DNA from: Flavobacteriaceae bacterium
GTDB lineage: Bacteria > Bacteroidota > Bacteroidia > Flavobacteriales > Flavobacteriaceae
DNA: 64,000 bases
Direction of reading: 5' to 3'
Assembly: GCA_029238125.1 (NCBI GenBank)
Contig: JAQWGQ010000007.1
Coordinates: 25,568 to 89,567 of the forward strand
Position numbers and translations under genes: made by a program. The notes beneath the pieces are model-generated. The model was given only the letters and a program-made list of their open reading frames with translations, searched no databases and had not been told where the DNA came from. Below, piece after piece: positions 16,319-24,926 of the stretch. Positions within the stretch are counted from its first letter, which is position 1. Each line of letters opens with the position of its first letter.

Positions 16319-17293
16319 ATGTATCCCATTCGTAGAAAAAGACGTTTACGCAAAAGTGCTGCACTGAGAGACTTGGTGCAAGAAACACATATTCACCCCC
16401 ATGACTTTATCGTTCCCCTATTTGTGGTGGAAGGTAAGGGGGTAAAAGAAGAGATTCCCTCCATGCCAAACATCTACCGCATGAGCTTGGATGAAATCCA
16501 AAAGGAAGTTGGTTTGCTTTGGAAGATGGGGCTCAAAGGAGTTTTGGTTTTTGCCAAAGTAGAAGACCGCCTAAAAGACAATGCTGGTACAGAAGCCCTC
16601 AACCCTGACGGATTGATGCAGCGCGCCATTCAAACGATCAAAGCTGCTGTTCCAGAAATGGTTGTCTTTTCCGATGTGGCCCTTGACCCCTATTCTTCAT
16701 TTGGGCATGATGGCATCGTGGAAAACAATACCATCGTCAATGACGCAACCATTGACGTACTGGCGCAAATGGCACGCAGTCATGCGCAAGCAGGAGCCGA
16801 TGTTGTGGCGCCAAGCGATATGATGGACGGGCGGGTGCTGCACATTCGAAAGGCACTCGAAAATAGCGGGTTTCCAGACACTTGTATTATGAGCTATGCA
16901 GCAAAATATGCCTCCAGTTTTTACGGTCCTTTTCGAGATGCTTTGGATTCGGCTCCAGGATTTGGAGATAAAAAAACCTATCAGATGAACCCCGCCAATC
17001 GAAAAGAAGCCATGGATGAAGTCCTTCTCGACATCGAAGAAGGAGCCGACCTTGTGATGGTCAAGCCAGGTCTTGCGTATTTGGATATCCTCCGCGACTT
17101 ACACGATATCATTGATGTCCCTTTGGCGGTGTATCAAGTCAGTGGGGAATATGCCATGCTACGAGCTGCTGCCGAAAAGGGGTGGTTGGATTACGAAACG
17201 GTGATGATGGAACAACTCCTCGCTTTTAAACGTGCCGGGGCTTCAATCATTGCAAGCTATTCCGCCAAAGATGCAGTAGCGTTGTTGGGATAA
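16319..17293 (+). CDS. hemB: Delta-aminolevulinic acid dehydratase (porphobilinogen synthase)
   Basis: 324 residues from ATG 16319 (MYPIRRKRRLRKSAALRDLV); a GTG at 16316 would add one residue. Condenses two 5-aminolevulinates to porphobilinogen. Schiff-base lysines lie in MSYAAKYASSFYGP and DLVMVKPGLAYLD. The metal-site segment reads FSDVALDPYSSFGHDG: the three zinc-binding cysteines of the zinc-dependent class are replaced by Ala/Asp-type residues, so this is a magnesium-type enzyme. It is the last gene of the hem operon, out of pathway order. Confidence 0.96.
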   Translation: MYPIRRKRRLRKSAALRDLVQETHIHPHDFIVPLFVVEGKGVKEEIPSMPNIYRMSLDEIQKEVGLLWKMGLKGVLVFAKVEDRLKDNAGTEALNPDGLMQRAIQTIKAAVPEMVVFSDVALDPYSSFGHDGIVENNTIVNDATIDVLAQMARSHAQAGADVVAPSDMMDGRVLHIRKALENSGFPDTCIMSYAAKYASSFYGPFRDALDSAPGFGDKKTYQMNPANRKEAMDEVLLDIEEGADLVMVKPGLAYLDILRDLHDIIDVPLAVYQVSGEYAMLRAAAEKGWLDYETVMMEQLLAFKRAGASIIASYSAKDAVALLG

Positions 17294-17350
17294 GCAAACC
17301 CAAAAACTTGAAATAGTTTTTGTACATTGGGTCGTATAATCTAAACTATC

Positions 17351-18511
17351 GTGTTGAAAAAAGTCATTCGTCTTCTTGTTCTTGTCCTTGTTAGTCTCTT
17401 TGCTGTTTTATGCCTCACTGGAAATGGTTTTGTTTTTCAACTCGTTGGCAAAGTACTGGAAACTGGACGCACCACGGCCGGGATCGACGATTATTTGTAT
17501 TTTGACAATGCAGAAATTCCCCCGAGTGACAACCCACAAGCTTGGCCTTTGCACGAAGATTATAATCGCACCGCCAGTCAACCCTCGCTCGATCGTCTTC
17601 ACAAAGAGCTCGGGACCGTGGCCTTTCTGGTCATCAAAAACGACTCGATCTGGCATGAATACTATTTTGACGGCTATGGAATCGACTCTAAAAGCAATTC
17701 GTTTTCAATGATAAAAACGATTGTTGCTGCGGCCTTGTTAAAAGCCGTCGAAGAGGGCGATGTGCAAAGCGAAGACCAGAAAGTGATCGACTTTTTACCT
17801 TGGCTCGCAGGAGACTATGCCAAAGAAGTCAGTATGGGCGATTTGGCAAGTATGTCCTCTGGTCTGAAGTGGAAAGAAGATTATGAGAATTTACTCACCA
17901 TTACCCCCAGAACCTATGTGGAGAAGGATATGGCAAGTTTGATGAAAACCATTCCAATTGAAGCCGAACCGGGACAGCGATTCGTTTACCAAAGTGGGAG
18001 TACTCAACTCCTGGCCATGGCACTCCAACAAGCTACAGGTCAACCGATTCGCACACTGCTTCGTGATTATTTCTGGAACCCGATGGGCGTGGAGCACCCA
18101 ACCTCTTGGGTTCTCGATAGCAAAACCCATGGCTTGGAAAAGGCCTATTGCTGTTGGAACGCCAATGCACGTGATTTTGCTCGTTTTGGCAAGCTGTTTA
18201 AAAACCATGGCGTATGGAACGGAGAGCAACTCATCGACTCAACTTTTACCGCAAAAGCCGTACGCCCTCGTTTTGAAACCAGCCCACAATATGGTTATGG
18301 TTGGTGGCTTGGTGATGTGGATGGCAAATCGTTTTTCAGTATGCGAGGACATTTGGGACAATATGTGATTGTCTTGCCAGCGTACGACTTGATTGTCGTG
18401 CGACTTGGTCATCGCAGTATGCCCGATTTACCAGACTCCGATACGCCCGCTGATCTGCCGTTGTTTGTTCGAGAGGCCGTTCAAATGTTAGCCCTTGACA
18501 ATGAAACTTGA
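17351..18511 (+). CDS. Beta-lactamase-family serine hydrolase
   Basis: 386 residues from GTG 17351. N-terminal membrane anchor or signal segment (residues 5-30), then a class C beta-lactamase/DD-peptidase-like fold: catalytic SxxK in NSFSMIK (Ser119), YxS-type motif YQSGS near residue 213, and a C-terminal RGHLGQYV replacing the KTG box. Probably an exported esterase or peptidase. The substrate is not predictable; resistance to beta-lactams should not be assumed. The 3' end overlaps the next gene by 11 bases. Confidence 0.85.
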   Translation: MLKKVIRLLVLVLVSLFAVLCLTGNGFVFQLVGKVLETGRTTAGIDDYLYFDNAEIPPSDNPQAWPLHEDYNRTASQPSLDRLHKELGTVAFLVIKNDSIWHEYYFDGYGIDSKSNSFSMIKTIVAAALLKAVEEGDVQSEDQKVIDFLPWLAGDYAKEVSMGDLASMSSGLKWKEDYENLLTITPRTYVEKDMASLMKTIPIEAEPGQRFVYQSGSTQLLAMALQQATGQPIRTLLRDYFWNPMGVEHPTSWVLDSKTHGLEKAYCCWNANARDFARFGKLFKNHGVWNGEQLIDSTFTAKAVRPRFETSPQYGYGWWLGDVDGKSFFSMRGHLGQYVIVLPAYDLIVVRLGHRSMPDLPDSDTPADLPLFVREAVQMLALDNET

Positions 18512-19214
18512 AAATATTCTTTTTCTCGATATCGAGACCGTTCCTCTACACCCCAACTATGACGACCTTTCTGAAGAGGCCCAACAGCTTTTTGCCGATA
18601 AAACCAGCTACCAGCGAAAAGAAACCTCCGCTGCTGATTTTTATGAACGAGCTGGCATCTGGGCAGAGTTTGGTAAAATCATTTGCCTATCGGTTGGATA
18701 TTTCACCTCCTTACAGTCAAAACCACGGCAGTTTCGTGTGACAAGTTTTTACGGAGAAGAAATCGAGCTTCTCACAAACTTTTCCCAACTGCTCAACAGC
18801 CATTTTTCTCGACCTCATCACCGCCTATGTGCTCACAACGGCAAAGAATTTGACTTCCCCTATATCGCAAGACGAATGATGGTACACGGTTTGGAATTAC
18901 CACAAGCACTACAAATCGCTGGGAAAAAGCCATGGGAAGTTCCTCATCTCGACACCATGGAGCTTTGGAAATTTGGCGACTACAAACACTACACTTCTCT
19001 CAAACTACTCACACATACCCTGAATATCCCCTCTCCCAAAACAGACATCGACGGAAGTCAAGTTGCCCAAGTGTATTATCGGGATAATAATCTGGAACGC
19101 ATTGTTCGCTATTGTGAGCAAGATGTATTAGCAGTGGCTCAAGTCATCTTGCGCTTTGCGCGTCACCCCTTACTTGCCGACAATGAGATTGCACATCTAA
19201 GCGCAAAAGAATAA
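18501..19214 (+). CDS. DnaQ-like 3'-5' exonuclease (PolB-type RNase H fold)
   Basis: 237 residues from ATG 18501. The DEDD catalytic motifs are visible: ExoI LFLDIETVPL (Asp/Glu), ExoII in AHNGKEFDFPYIARRM (Asp), and ExoIII in RYCEQDVLAVAQV (Asp, Y-type spacing uncertain). Predicted to be a stand-alone nuclease resembling the exonuclease domain of family B polymerases, a protein common in Bacteroidota. Role in repair or RNA turnover is unassigned. Confidence 0.85.
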   Translation: MKLENILFLDIETVPLHPNYDDLSEEAQQLFADKTSYQRKETSAADFYERAGIWAEFGKIICLSVGYFTSLQSKPRQFRVTSFYGEEIELLTNFSQLLNSHFSRPHHRLCAHNGKEFDFPYIARRMMVHGLELPQALQIAGKKPWEVPHLDTMELWKFGDYKHYTSLKLLTHTLNIPSPKTDIDGSQVAQVYYRDNNLERIVRYCEQDVLAVAQVILRFARHPLLADNEIAHLSAKE

Positions 19215-19223
19215 CTTGCAAAC

Positions 19224-20864
19224 ATGCCGAAACAAGCATTGGTGACCGTTGAGCAAATGTCCATTCGATTGGGTGGTGTAAAGGTGGTTTCGGATCTCTC
19301 TTTTTCAATCCATCACAATGAAATTTTAGGAATCGTCGGCGAGTCGGGAAGTGGAAAGTCGGTAACTGCAATGTCACTGATGGGCTTGCTCCCCAATCAG
19401 GGTGATTGTTTACACGCAACCCGTATGGATTTTGCAGATCAATCCCTAATTCCATTTGACGAAAAGCAGTTTCAAGCACTTCGTGGAAAACAAATGGGCA
19501 TGGTTTTTCAAGACCCGATGAGCGCACTCAATCCAAGTATGCGCTGCGGAAAGCAAGTTTTAGAAATGCTCGATTTACACAGTCCACACCCCAAAAATGA
19601 TCATCAAGCATCTATGCTTTCCCTTTTTGACAAGGTCAAGCTCCCAGATCCCAAGTCCATTGCCAATCGATACCCACACCAACTTAGTGGTGGACAACAA
19701 CAGCGGGTGTTGATTGCCATTGCAATCGCCTGTAACCCGAAACTTCTTATCGCAGATGAGCCCACCACAGCACTCGACCCCGAGGTGCAGGAGGAGATTA
19801 TGGCCTTGCTCAAATCGATTCAGTCCCAAAACAAAATGAGTATCGTGCTGATTTCTCACGACTTGAATTTGGTACAGCGCTGGGCCGATCGCGTTTTGGT
19901 ACTCAACAAAGGGGTCTGCGAAGAAATGGGAACCGCCAAACAACTTTTTCAACGCCCACAAACGCCATATACCAAAGGACTGATCAATGCGGTCCCACCG
20001 GTCGATCAACGTCCAAAACGCCTGCAAACCGTTCAAGATTTTATTAACGGGAATGCCAAGCCCACCAACGAAACAGTCGCAAGTCGAAAAAAACGCCACA
20101 AACGAATCTATGAACAGCCCCCAATCCTAGAAGTGAAAGGGCTTGAAAAAACTTTTCGACAAGGAAAACAGTCTCATCATGCGTTGCATGAAATCAACTT
20201 TTCTCTCTATCCAGGCGAAACCTTAGGACTTGTCGGTAACTCGGGAAGTGGAAAATCGACCTTGGGGAATTGTCTGCTGAAGCTCACCCAACCCGACAGT
20301 GGGGAGATTTATTATTCCGGAACCAAAATCGATACGCTTAAAGGCGCAGCTCTAAAGAAATATCGCAAAGACGTTCAACTGATTTTTCAAGACCCGTTTT
20401 CCTCACTAAATCCCAAGCAAAAGGTTGAGAAAATCCTAACGGAACCCATGCTGGTACACAACATTGGGGCCAACACAACAGAACGAATCGATCGTGCTAT
20501 TCAACTTTTAGAACAAGTGGGGTTGGATGCTGCTCATATGAATGCCTACCCCCATGTGTTTTCAGGGGGGCAACGTCAGCGAATCGGCATTGCACGTGCT
20601 TTGGCAGTCGAACCAAAACTTGTTGTGTGCGATGAATCCGTTTCGGCTCTCGACCGTTCGGTTCAAGCCCAAGTACTCAATTTGCTCAACGAGCTCAAAG
20701 AAACCTATGGGTTTACTTATTTATTTATTGCCCACGATCTTGAGGTAGTGCGCTATATGTCTGATCGGATTCTGCATTTGCAAAATGGCAACATCATGAC
20801 ACTTGATGAAGCCGATGCCGTTTATCAGCAAATGCGAGATCATCAAGCCCAAAAAACATCGTAA
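19224..20864 (+). CDS. Peptide/nickel-type ABC transporter ATPase with two fused nucleotide-binding domains
   Basis: 546 residues containing two complete ABC domains in tandem (DppD-DppF/YejF type). First domain: Walker A GESGSGKS about residue 37, signature LSGGQQQR about 157, Walker B LLIADEPTTALDP. Second domain: Walker A GNSGSGKS about 337, signature FSGGQRQR about 450, then LVVCDESVSALDR. Such fused ATPases power oligopeptide importers, but no permease or binding protein lies next to it, so partners must be encoded elsewhere. It follows the exonuclease gene by nine bases. Confidence 0.93.
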   Translation: MPKQALVTVEQMSIRLGGVKVVSDLSFSIHHNEILGIVGESGSGKSVTAMSLMGLLPNQGDCLHATRMDFADQSLIPFDEKQFQALRGKQMGMVFQDPMSALNPSMRCGKQVLEMLDLHSPHPKNDHQASMLSLFDKVKLPDPKSIANRYPHQLSGGQQQRVLIAIAIACNPKLLIADEPTTALDPEVQEEIMALLKSIQSQNKMSIVLISHDLNLVQRWADRVLVLNKGVCEEMGTAKQLFQRPQTPYTKGLINAVPPVDQRPKRLQTVQDFINGNAKPTNETVASRKKRHKRIYEQPPILEVKGLEKTFRQGKQSHHALHEINFSLYPGETLGLVGNSGSGKSTLGNCLLKLTQPDSGEIYYSGTKIDTLKGAALKKYRKDVQLIFQDPFSSLNPKQKVEKILTEPMLVHNIGANTTERIDRAIQLLEQVGLDAAHMNAYPHVFSGGQRQRIGIARALAVEPKLVVCDESVSALDRSVQAQVLNLLNELKETYGFTYLFIAHDLEVVRYMSDRILHLQNGNIMTLDEADAVYQQMRDHQAQKTS

Positions 20865-20887
20865 AGTGATAACTATTTTGAATTGTT

Positions 20888-20895
20888 TACCTTTG
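20888..20895 (+). promoter_or_regulatory. -7 promoter element (TACCTTTG)
   Basis: Exact TAnnTTTG match 24 bases upstream of the ATG at 20912, in the gap after the ABC transporter gene. It suggests the small membrane protein has its own transcript. Confidence 0.5.
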
Positions 20896-20911
20896 TGATA
20901 AATCATCTGTT

Positions 20912-21343
20912 ATGAGTATCATACAAAATATCCATTCTTATTGGGCGTATGTCGTTCTCGCAGTCCTAGTCATTGCTATCTTCAATGCCTTTATTGGACG
21001 TTTTTCCAATAAACCATTTACGATCAAAGACTTACGCATTTCTCTCTTTGCGCTGATTGTCACCCACATTCAATTGCTTATCGGATTGATCCTCTATTTT
21101 GTGTCTCCACGCTTCAGTGCTTGGCAGGAAGGTATGGGTGCGGTAATGGGCGATAGCACCCTGCGTTTGTACTTGGTGGAGCACCCGATTACCAATGTCC
21201 TTGCTGTGGTTTTGATTACCATGGGCTGGTCGATGCACAAACGACAATCTGAAAATGGAAAGCGATTTATGCGCATTGGCTTATTTTATTTATTGGGGCT
21301 TGTTCTCTTACTCAGCCGTATTCCTTGGTCTGAATGGCCCTAA
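20912..21343 (+). CDS. Four-TM conserved membrane protein (cytochrome b-like)
   Basis: 143 residues with four predicted membrane helices: about 9-27, 46-66, 87-107 and 118-138. Histidines occur in the second and third helices or loops (VTHIQLLIG, LVEHPITNVLAV) and could bind heme, and such Flavobacteriia proteins are often labelled cytochrome B; no firm heme-ligand pattern can be claimed. Ends with SRIPWSEWP. Own promoter-like element upstream. Function unknown. Confidence 0.7.
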   Translation: MSIIQNIHSYWAYVVLAVLVIAIFNAFIGRFSNKPFTIKDLRISLFALIVTHIQLLIGLILYFVSPRFSAWQEGMGAVMGDSTLRLYLVEHPITNVLAVVLITMGWSMHKRQSENGKRFMRIGLFYLLGLVLLLSRIPWSEWP

Positions 21344-21518
21344 AAAAGTAAAGGAGCGCAATGCACTCCTCTACCAACCAACCATATTAAACTATGAAAA
21401 ACTAATAGTAAGCAAAATTTGTATTTGCCTAAGGCAAGGTAATGACTAAACAGACGCTTAAATCAAAAACATTTGTTAAAGTTTTTTTACATTTCCATAT
21501 TCACCATTCCTTTTTATC

Positions 21519-21526
21519 TAGTTTTG
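21519..21526 (+). promoter_or_regulatory. -7 promoter element of gpsA (TAGTTTTG)
   Basis: Exact TAnnTTTG match only 12 bases before the gpsA ATG at 21539, implying a very short leader. Confidence 0.45.
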
Positions 21527-21538
21527 TTGGCTTCTTAA

Positions 21539-22534
21539 ATGAATAACAAGATGACATTTGGAATCCTCGGCAGTGGGAGTTGGGCAACCGCACTTGCCAA
21601 AATCCTTTGTGAGCAAAACGATCCCTTGTTTTGGTATTTGCGAAACGAAAAAACAATCGCACACCTTCAACAAAAAGGAAGCAATCCAAGTTATTTACAA
21701 AATGTAAGCTTTAACCCCAATCAGCTCAAACTATCCAGCAATATGCGTGAGATTGTGGAACGAGCTGATATACTGATTTTGGCCATTCCTTCGCCTTTTC
21801 TTCATCAAAGTTTACAGGAAGTCAAAGACCTTCTCCCTTCAAAAATCGTGTTTTCGGCGGTGAAGGGGATCGTCCCCGAAAGCAAAGATGTGGTTGGCAA
21901 ACACCTACACCACGCCTTTGGGGTGCCCAGAGATCAAATCGGAGTTATCATGGGTCCTTGTCATGCCGAAGAAGTGGCACTGGAAAAACTATCTTACCTG
22001 ACGTTGGCCAGCCAAAATCAAGACACCGCAAATTCCGTTGCCCAACAAATGACGTGCAGCTATATCCGCACCAAAGTCACCGACGACATCATCGGAGCAG
22101 AATATGCAGGTACCCTTAAAAACATCTATGCGATTGCCGTGGGTATTGCACATGGCTTGGGCTATGGCGATAACTTTCAAAGTGTGCTGATGAGCAACTC
22201 CATTCGAGAACTCAAACGCTTTCTCAAACAAATTCACAAGACCAAACGCGATATGTCGCACTCTGTCTATTTGGGGGATTTACTCGTGACTGGATATTCG
22301 CTCTTTAGCCGCAATCGGATGCTGGGAACCCTAATCGGGAAGGGCTATACGGTCAAGTCTGCCCTGAATGAAATGACCATGATTTCGGAGGGCTATTACG
22401 CCTCACATACGGCACATCTATTGACACAGGAAATCGATAAATCCTTTCCGATTATGGAGGCCGTTTACCAAATTCTGTACGAGAAAAAATCTGCCAAAAA
22501 AGTCATGGCCCAAGTGGCCGAAGGACTGCACTAG
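21539..22534 (+). CDS. gpsA: NAD(P)H-dependent glycerol-3-phosphate dehydrogenase
   Basis: 331 residues. Rossmann motif FGILGSGSWATALAKI at the N-terminus, substrate-loop GVIMGPCHAEEVA, catalytic lysine in GAEYAGTLKNIYAIAVGIAHGLGYGDN, and the C-terminal helical domain. Reduces dihydroxyacetone phosphate to sn-glycerol-3-phosphate for phospholipid synthesis. It ends convergently with pheS; the two stop codons share bases in the sequence CTAG. Confidence 0.95.
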   Translation: MNNKMTFGILGSGSWATALAKILCEQNDPLFWYLRNEKTIAHLQQKGSNPSYLQNVSFNPNQLKLSSNMREIVERADILILAIPSPFLHQSLQEVKDLLPSKIVFSAVKGIVPESKDVVGKHLHHAFGVPRDQIGVIMGPCHAEEVALEKLSYLTLASQNQDTANSVAQQMTCSYIRTKVTDDIIGAEYAGTLKNIYAIAVGIAHGLGYGDNFQSVLMSNSIRELKRFLKQIHKTKRDMSHSVYLGDLLVTGYSLFSRNRMLGTLIGKGYTVKSALNEMTMISEGYYASHTAHLLTQEIDKSFPIMEAVYQILYEKKSAKKVMAQVAEGLH

Positions 22535-23559
22535 CCCAACGCAGAAAATTGCTGTAAAAAGCGGATGTCATTTTCATAAAACATCCGAATATCCTCAATC
22601 CCATAAAGCAGCATCGCCATGCGCTCAAGACCCATCCCAAAGGCATAACCGGAATAGATTTCTGGATCGATCTTGCAATTGGTCAGTACATTGGGGTCAA
22701 CCATTCCACATCCCATGATTTCCAACCAACCCGTTCCTTTGGTAATGCGATAGTCTGCCTCTGTCTCTAAGCCCCAATAAATATCCACCTCCGCACTGGG
22801 TTCGGTAAAGGGAAAATAAGAGGGTCGCAAACGAATTTTGGATTTGCCAAACAAGCTCTTTGTAAAGTATAAAAGCGTTTGTTTGAGGTCGGCAAAAGAA
22901 ACGTTTTTGTCAATGTATAAGCCCTCCACTTGGTGAAACACACAGTGTGATCGGGCAGAGATGTCTTCATTGCGAAACACCCGTCCCGGAGAAAGGGTGC
23001 GTATCGGGGGGCTGTTGGCTTCCATATGTCGCACCTGTACCGATGAGGTGTGCGTACGCAACAACATATCGGGGTTGGTTTGCACAAAAAAGGTGTCTTG
23101 CATATCCCGAGCAGGATGGTGTTCGGGAAGGTTTAAAGCCGTAAAGTTGTGCCAGTCATCCTCGATTTCTGGTCCAGCGGACAAGGAAAAGCCAAGCTGT
23201 GAAAAAATATCGATGACCTGATTTCGTAAAATCGAAATCGGGTGGAGTGAGCCGACGTCTATGGGCTGTCCCGGACGTGAAAAATCGATGGTCGATGCGG
23301 TGTTGCTTGACTTGGTGCCAGACGATTTTTTGCTCTCTTCCAGCTTGTTGGTCGCTGCGATTTTGAGAGCGTTTAGCTGTTGCCCAAAGGCCTTTTTTTG
23401 ATCATTGGGAACCTCCTTAAAGGAAGCAAAAAGCCCTGTTAGGATCCCCTTTTTTCCCAAAAACTTGATCCGAAAATTTTCAATCTCTGTGGGGTCATTC
23501 GACTGAAAGGCCTCCACTTCGGAGAGATGCGCTTGGATTTGATCGATCAACTGTTCCAT
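22531..23559 (-). CDS. pheS: Phenylalanyl-tRNA synthetase alpha subunit
   Basis: 342 residues. N-terminal coiled-coil tRNA-binding arm (residues 1-90) and class II catalytic core: SLHPISILRNQVIDIF, HPARDMQDTFFV, motif 2 FRNEDISARSHCVFHQVEG, and motif 3 GYAFGMGLERMAMLLYGIED. Charges tRNA(Phe) together with PheT, which is not in the window. It is divergent from cvpA with promoter-like elements for both in the 80-base gap. Confidence 0.96.
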   Translation of the reverse strand: MEQLIDQIQAHLSEVEAFQSNDPTEIENFRIKFLGKKGILTGLFASFKEVPNDQKKAFGQQLNALKIAATNKLEESKKSSGTKSSNTASTIDFSRPGQPIDVGSLHPISILRNQVIDIFSQLGFSLSAGPEIEDDWHNFTALNLPEHHPARDMQDTFFVQTNPDMLLRTHTSSVQVRHMEANSPPIRTLSPGRVFRNEDISARSHCVFHQVEGLYIDKNVSFADLKQTLLYFTKSLFGKSKIRLRPSYFPFTEPSAEVDIYWGLETEADYRITKGTGWLEIMGCGMVDPNVLTNCKIDPEIYSGYAFGMGLERMAMLLYGIEDIRMFYENDIRFLQQFSALG

Positions 23560-23568
23560 AATCTGCTA

Positions 23569-23576
23569 CAAAAATA
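23569..23576 (-). promoter_or_regulatory. -7 promoter element of pheS (TATTTTTG)
   Basis: Minus-strand TATTTTTG matches TAnnTTTG and lies nine bases upstream of the pheS start at 23559, so the leader would be only a few bases long if this is the real promoter. Confidence 0.4.
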
Positions 23577-23642
23577 CAGCTTTCGATTCAGTCCGTATAG
23601 ACCCTGACAAAAAAAGGGCGAATATATTCTCAATCTTCGTTG

Positions 23643-23650
23643 TACATTTG
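23643..23650 (+). promoter_or_regulatory. -7 promoter element of cvpA (TACATTTG)
   Basis: Exact TAnnTTTG match ending four bases before the chosen GTG start at 23655, so the transcript could be leaderless or nearly so. Confidence 0.4.
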
Positions 23651-23654
23651 TGTT

Positions 23655-24173
23655 GTGGAAGTCAATATCTTGGACTTGGTGTTTGGCGGGCTCATCGTTT
23701 ATGGGGGCTTTAAGGGCTTTCGTAAAGGGGTCATTGTGGAACTGACCTCTCTGCTTGCTTTGGTACTGGGCATCTATGGCGCGATCCACTTCTCTGGCTA
23801 TGTGGCTGACCAACTCGCGAATTATATCGATTGGGACAAACGCTATGTGGATTTGGCCGCTTTTGGGCTCACCTCGATCGGGATTGTTTTTGGGGTTTCC
23901 CTCCTTGGTAAAATGCTGACATCCCTCGCCAAACTGGTCATGCTCAATGGTATCAACCGGATGCTTGGTTTGTTGTTTGGCGGGATGAAACTCGCTGTCT
24001 TTTCAGGAGTGATTTTAATCTTTTTGATGAAAGCCAACGCCCTATTTGGGTTTATCCCCACCGAAATCATCGAACAGTCATTGCTTTGTGACTCCCTTCT
24101 CGGCCTTGGGGAATGGATTTTTGATTATGTGCCCGAAGGTAAGGCGCAAATCGATGGGCTACTGGAAGGCTAG
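23655..24173 (+). CDS. CvpA family membrane protein
   Basis: 172 residues from GTG 23655 (MEVNILDLVFGGLIVYGGFK). This start fits the CvpA pattern, in which a short N-terminus runs straight into the first helix and a basic GFRKG turn; the earlier in-frame TTG at 23640 overlaps the promoter element. Four hydrophobic segments follow (about 4-20, 28-48, 65-85, 98-118). CvpA is an inner-membrane protein linked to colicin V export in E. coli and to envelope homeostasis elsewhere. The stop overlaps batE convergently by four bases. Confidence 0.85.
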   Translation: MEVNILDLVFGGLIVYGGFKGFRKGVIVELTSLLALVLGIYGAIHFSGYVADQLANYIDWDKRYVDLAAFGLTSIGIVFGVSLLGKMLTSLAKLVMLNGINRMLGLLFGGMKLAVFSGVILIFLMKANALFGFIPTEIIEQSLLCDSLLGLGEWIFDYVPEGKAQIDGLLEG

Positions 24174-24925
24174 AATGCGATCCGCTGCACATCGCTTTGG
24201 GTAAGCCAGCCAGCCGTGCCATTGGCCAATCGCACCTTTACCCATTGCTCGACTTGGTCTTCTACCCTGACCTTGGTGCCTTCATGCAGTTGCACCAAAA
24301 TCTCAGAACGCAAGTTGGGCTCGGAACGGAAGTCGGTCGTTTGCGCAAAAATAATTGCTTCGGACTGCTGTGCGTCTCGGGCTTGCCTGTCCAAAGCCAA
24401 CCCAAAACTGCTAACACTCCCCACCACCAACAATAGCGACAAGACAAAAAATTGACGTTTCTGCCGAGACTGCCGGCTTTGCAAATACACCGCAAAAGCC
24501 AAACACGCCAATGCCAATAACCCAATCACCAATCCACTCCACAGTGGGAGAGGTAAAGCACCTGAAATATTCTTGATAAACAAATCAAAGGCATTTGGTG
24601 GTAACTGTTCAATAACGTCTATGGTCATGTTTTGGGCAAAGCGCAAGTTGTGCTGGATGTCCTCGTTTGTGGGGTCGAGTAACTGTGCCTTTTCATAGTT
24701 GAGAATACTCGGCGCAATGCGGTTGAGCTTATAGTGAGCGTTGCCCATATTAAAGTACAATTCAGAAGAATGCAGTCCGAGCTGTACAATGGAATCATAA
24801 CCCACCAGGGCTTGCTCATAGCTGCCGAGATTGTAGTTTTTGTTGGCCCTTGAAAATATAGAATCCGGGTTTTGTGCTTGCAGTTGCACCGCCAGTAAGA
24901 ACAAAAAAATCATGGGCATTCGCAT
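24170..24925 (-). CDS. batE: BatE: TPR plus SH3-like membrane protein
   Basis: 251 residues. Signal peptide ending LQAQ, TPR-like helices (about 20-100, FSRANKNYNLGSYEQALVGY and YFNMGNAHYKLNRIAPSILN), two membrane helices about 128-148 and 160-178, and a C-terminal bacterial SH3 domain (RSEPNLRSEILVQLHEGTKV, GTAGWLTQSDVQRI). Last gene of the Bat aerotolerance operon, one base after batD. BatE is thought to be periplasmic and to interact with the BatA-D complex at the membrane. Confidence 0.88.
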   Translation of the reverse strand: MRMPMIFLFLLAVQLQAQNPDSIFSRANKNYNLGSYEQALVGYDSIVQLGLHSSELYFNMGNAHYKLNRIAPSILNYEKAQLLDPTNEDIQHNLRFAQNMTIDVIEQLPPNAFDLFIKNISGALPLPLWSGLVIGLLALACLAFAVYLQSRQSRQKRQFFVLSLLLVVGSVSSFGLALDRQARDAQQSEAIIFAQTTDFRSEPNLRSEILVQLHEGTKVRVEDQVEQWVKVRLANGTAGWLTQSDVQRIAF

Positions 24926-24926
24926 C

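Noticed and set aside
17351..18511. Beta-lactamase resistance gene
   Set aside because: Although SxxK and YxS are present, the KTG box is replaced (HLGQ) and the protein resembles general serine hydrolases; resistance cannot be inferred.
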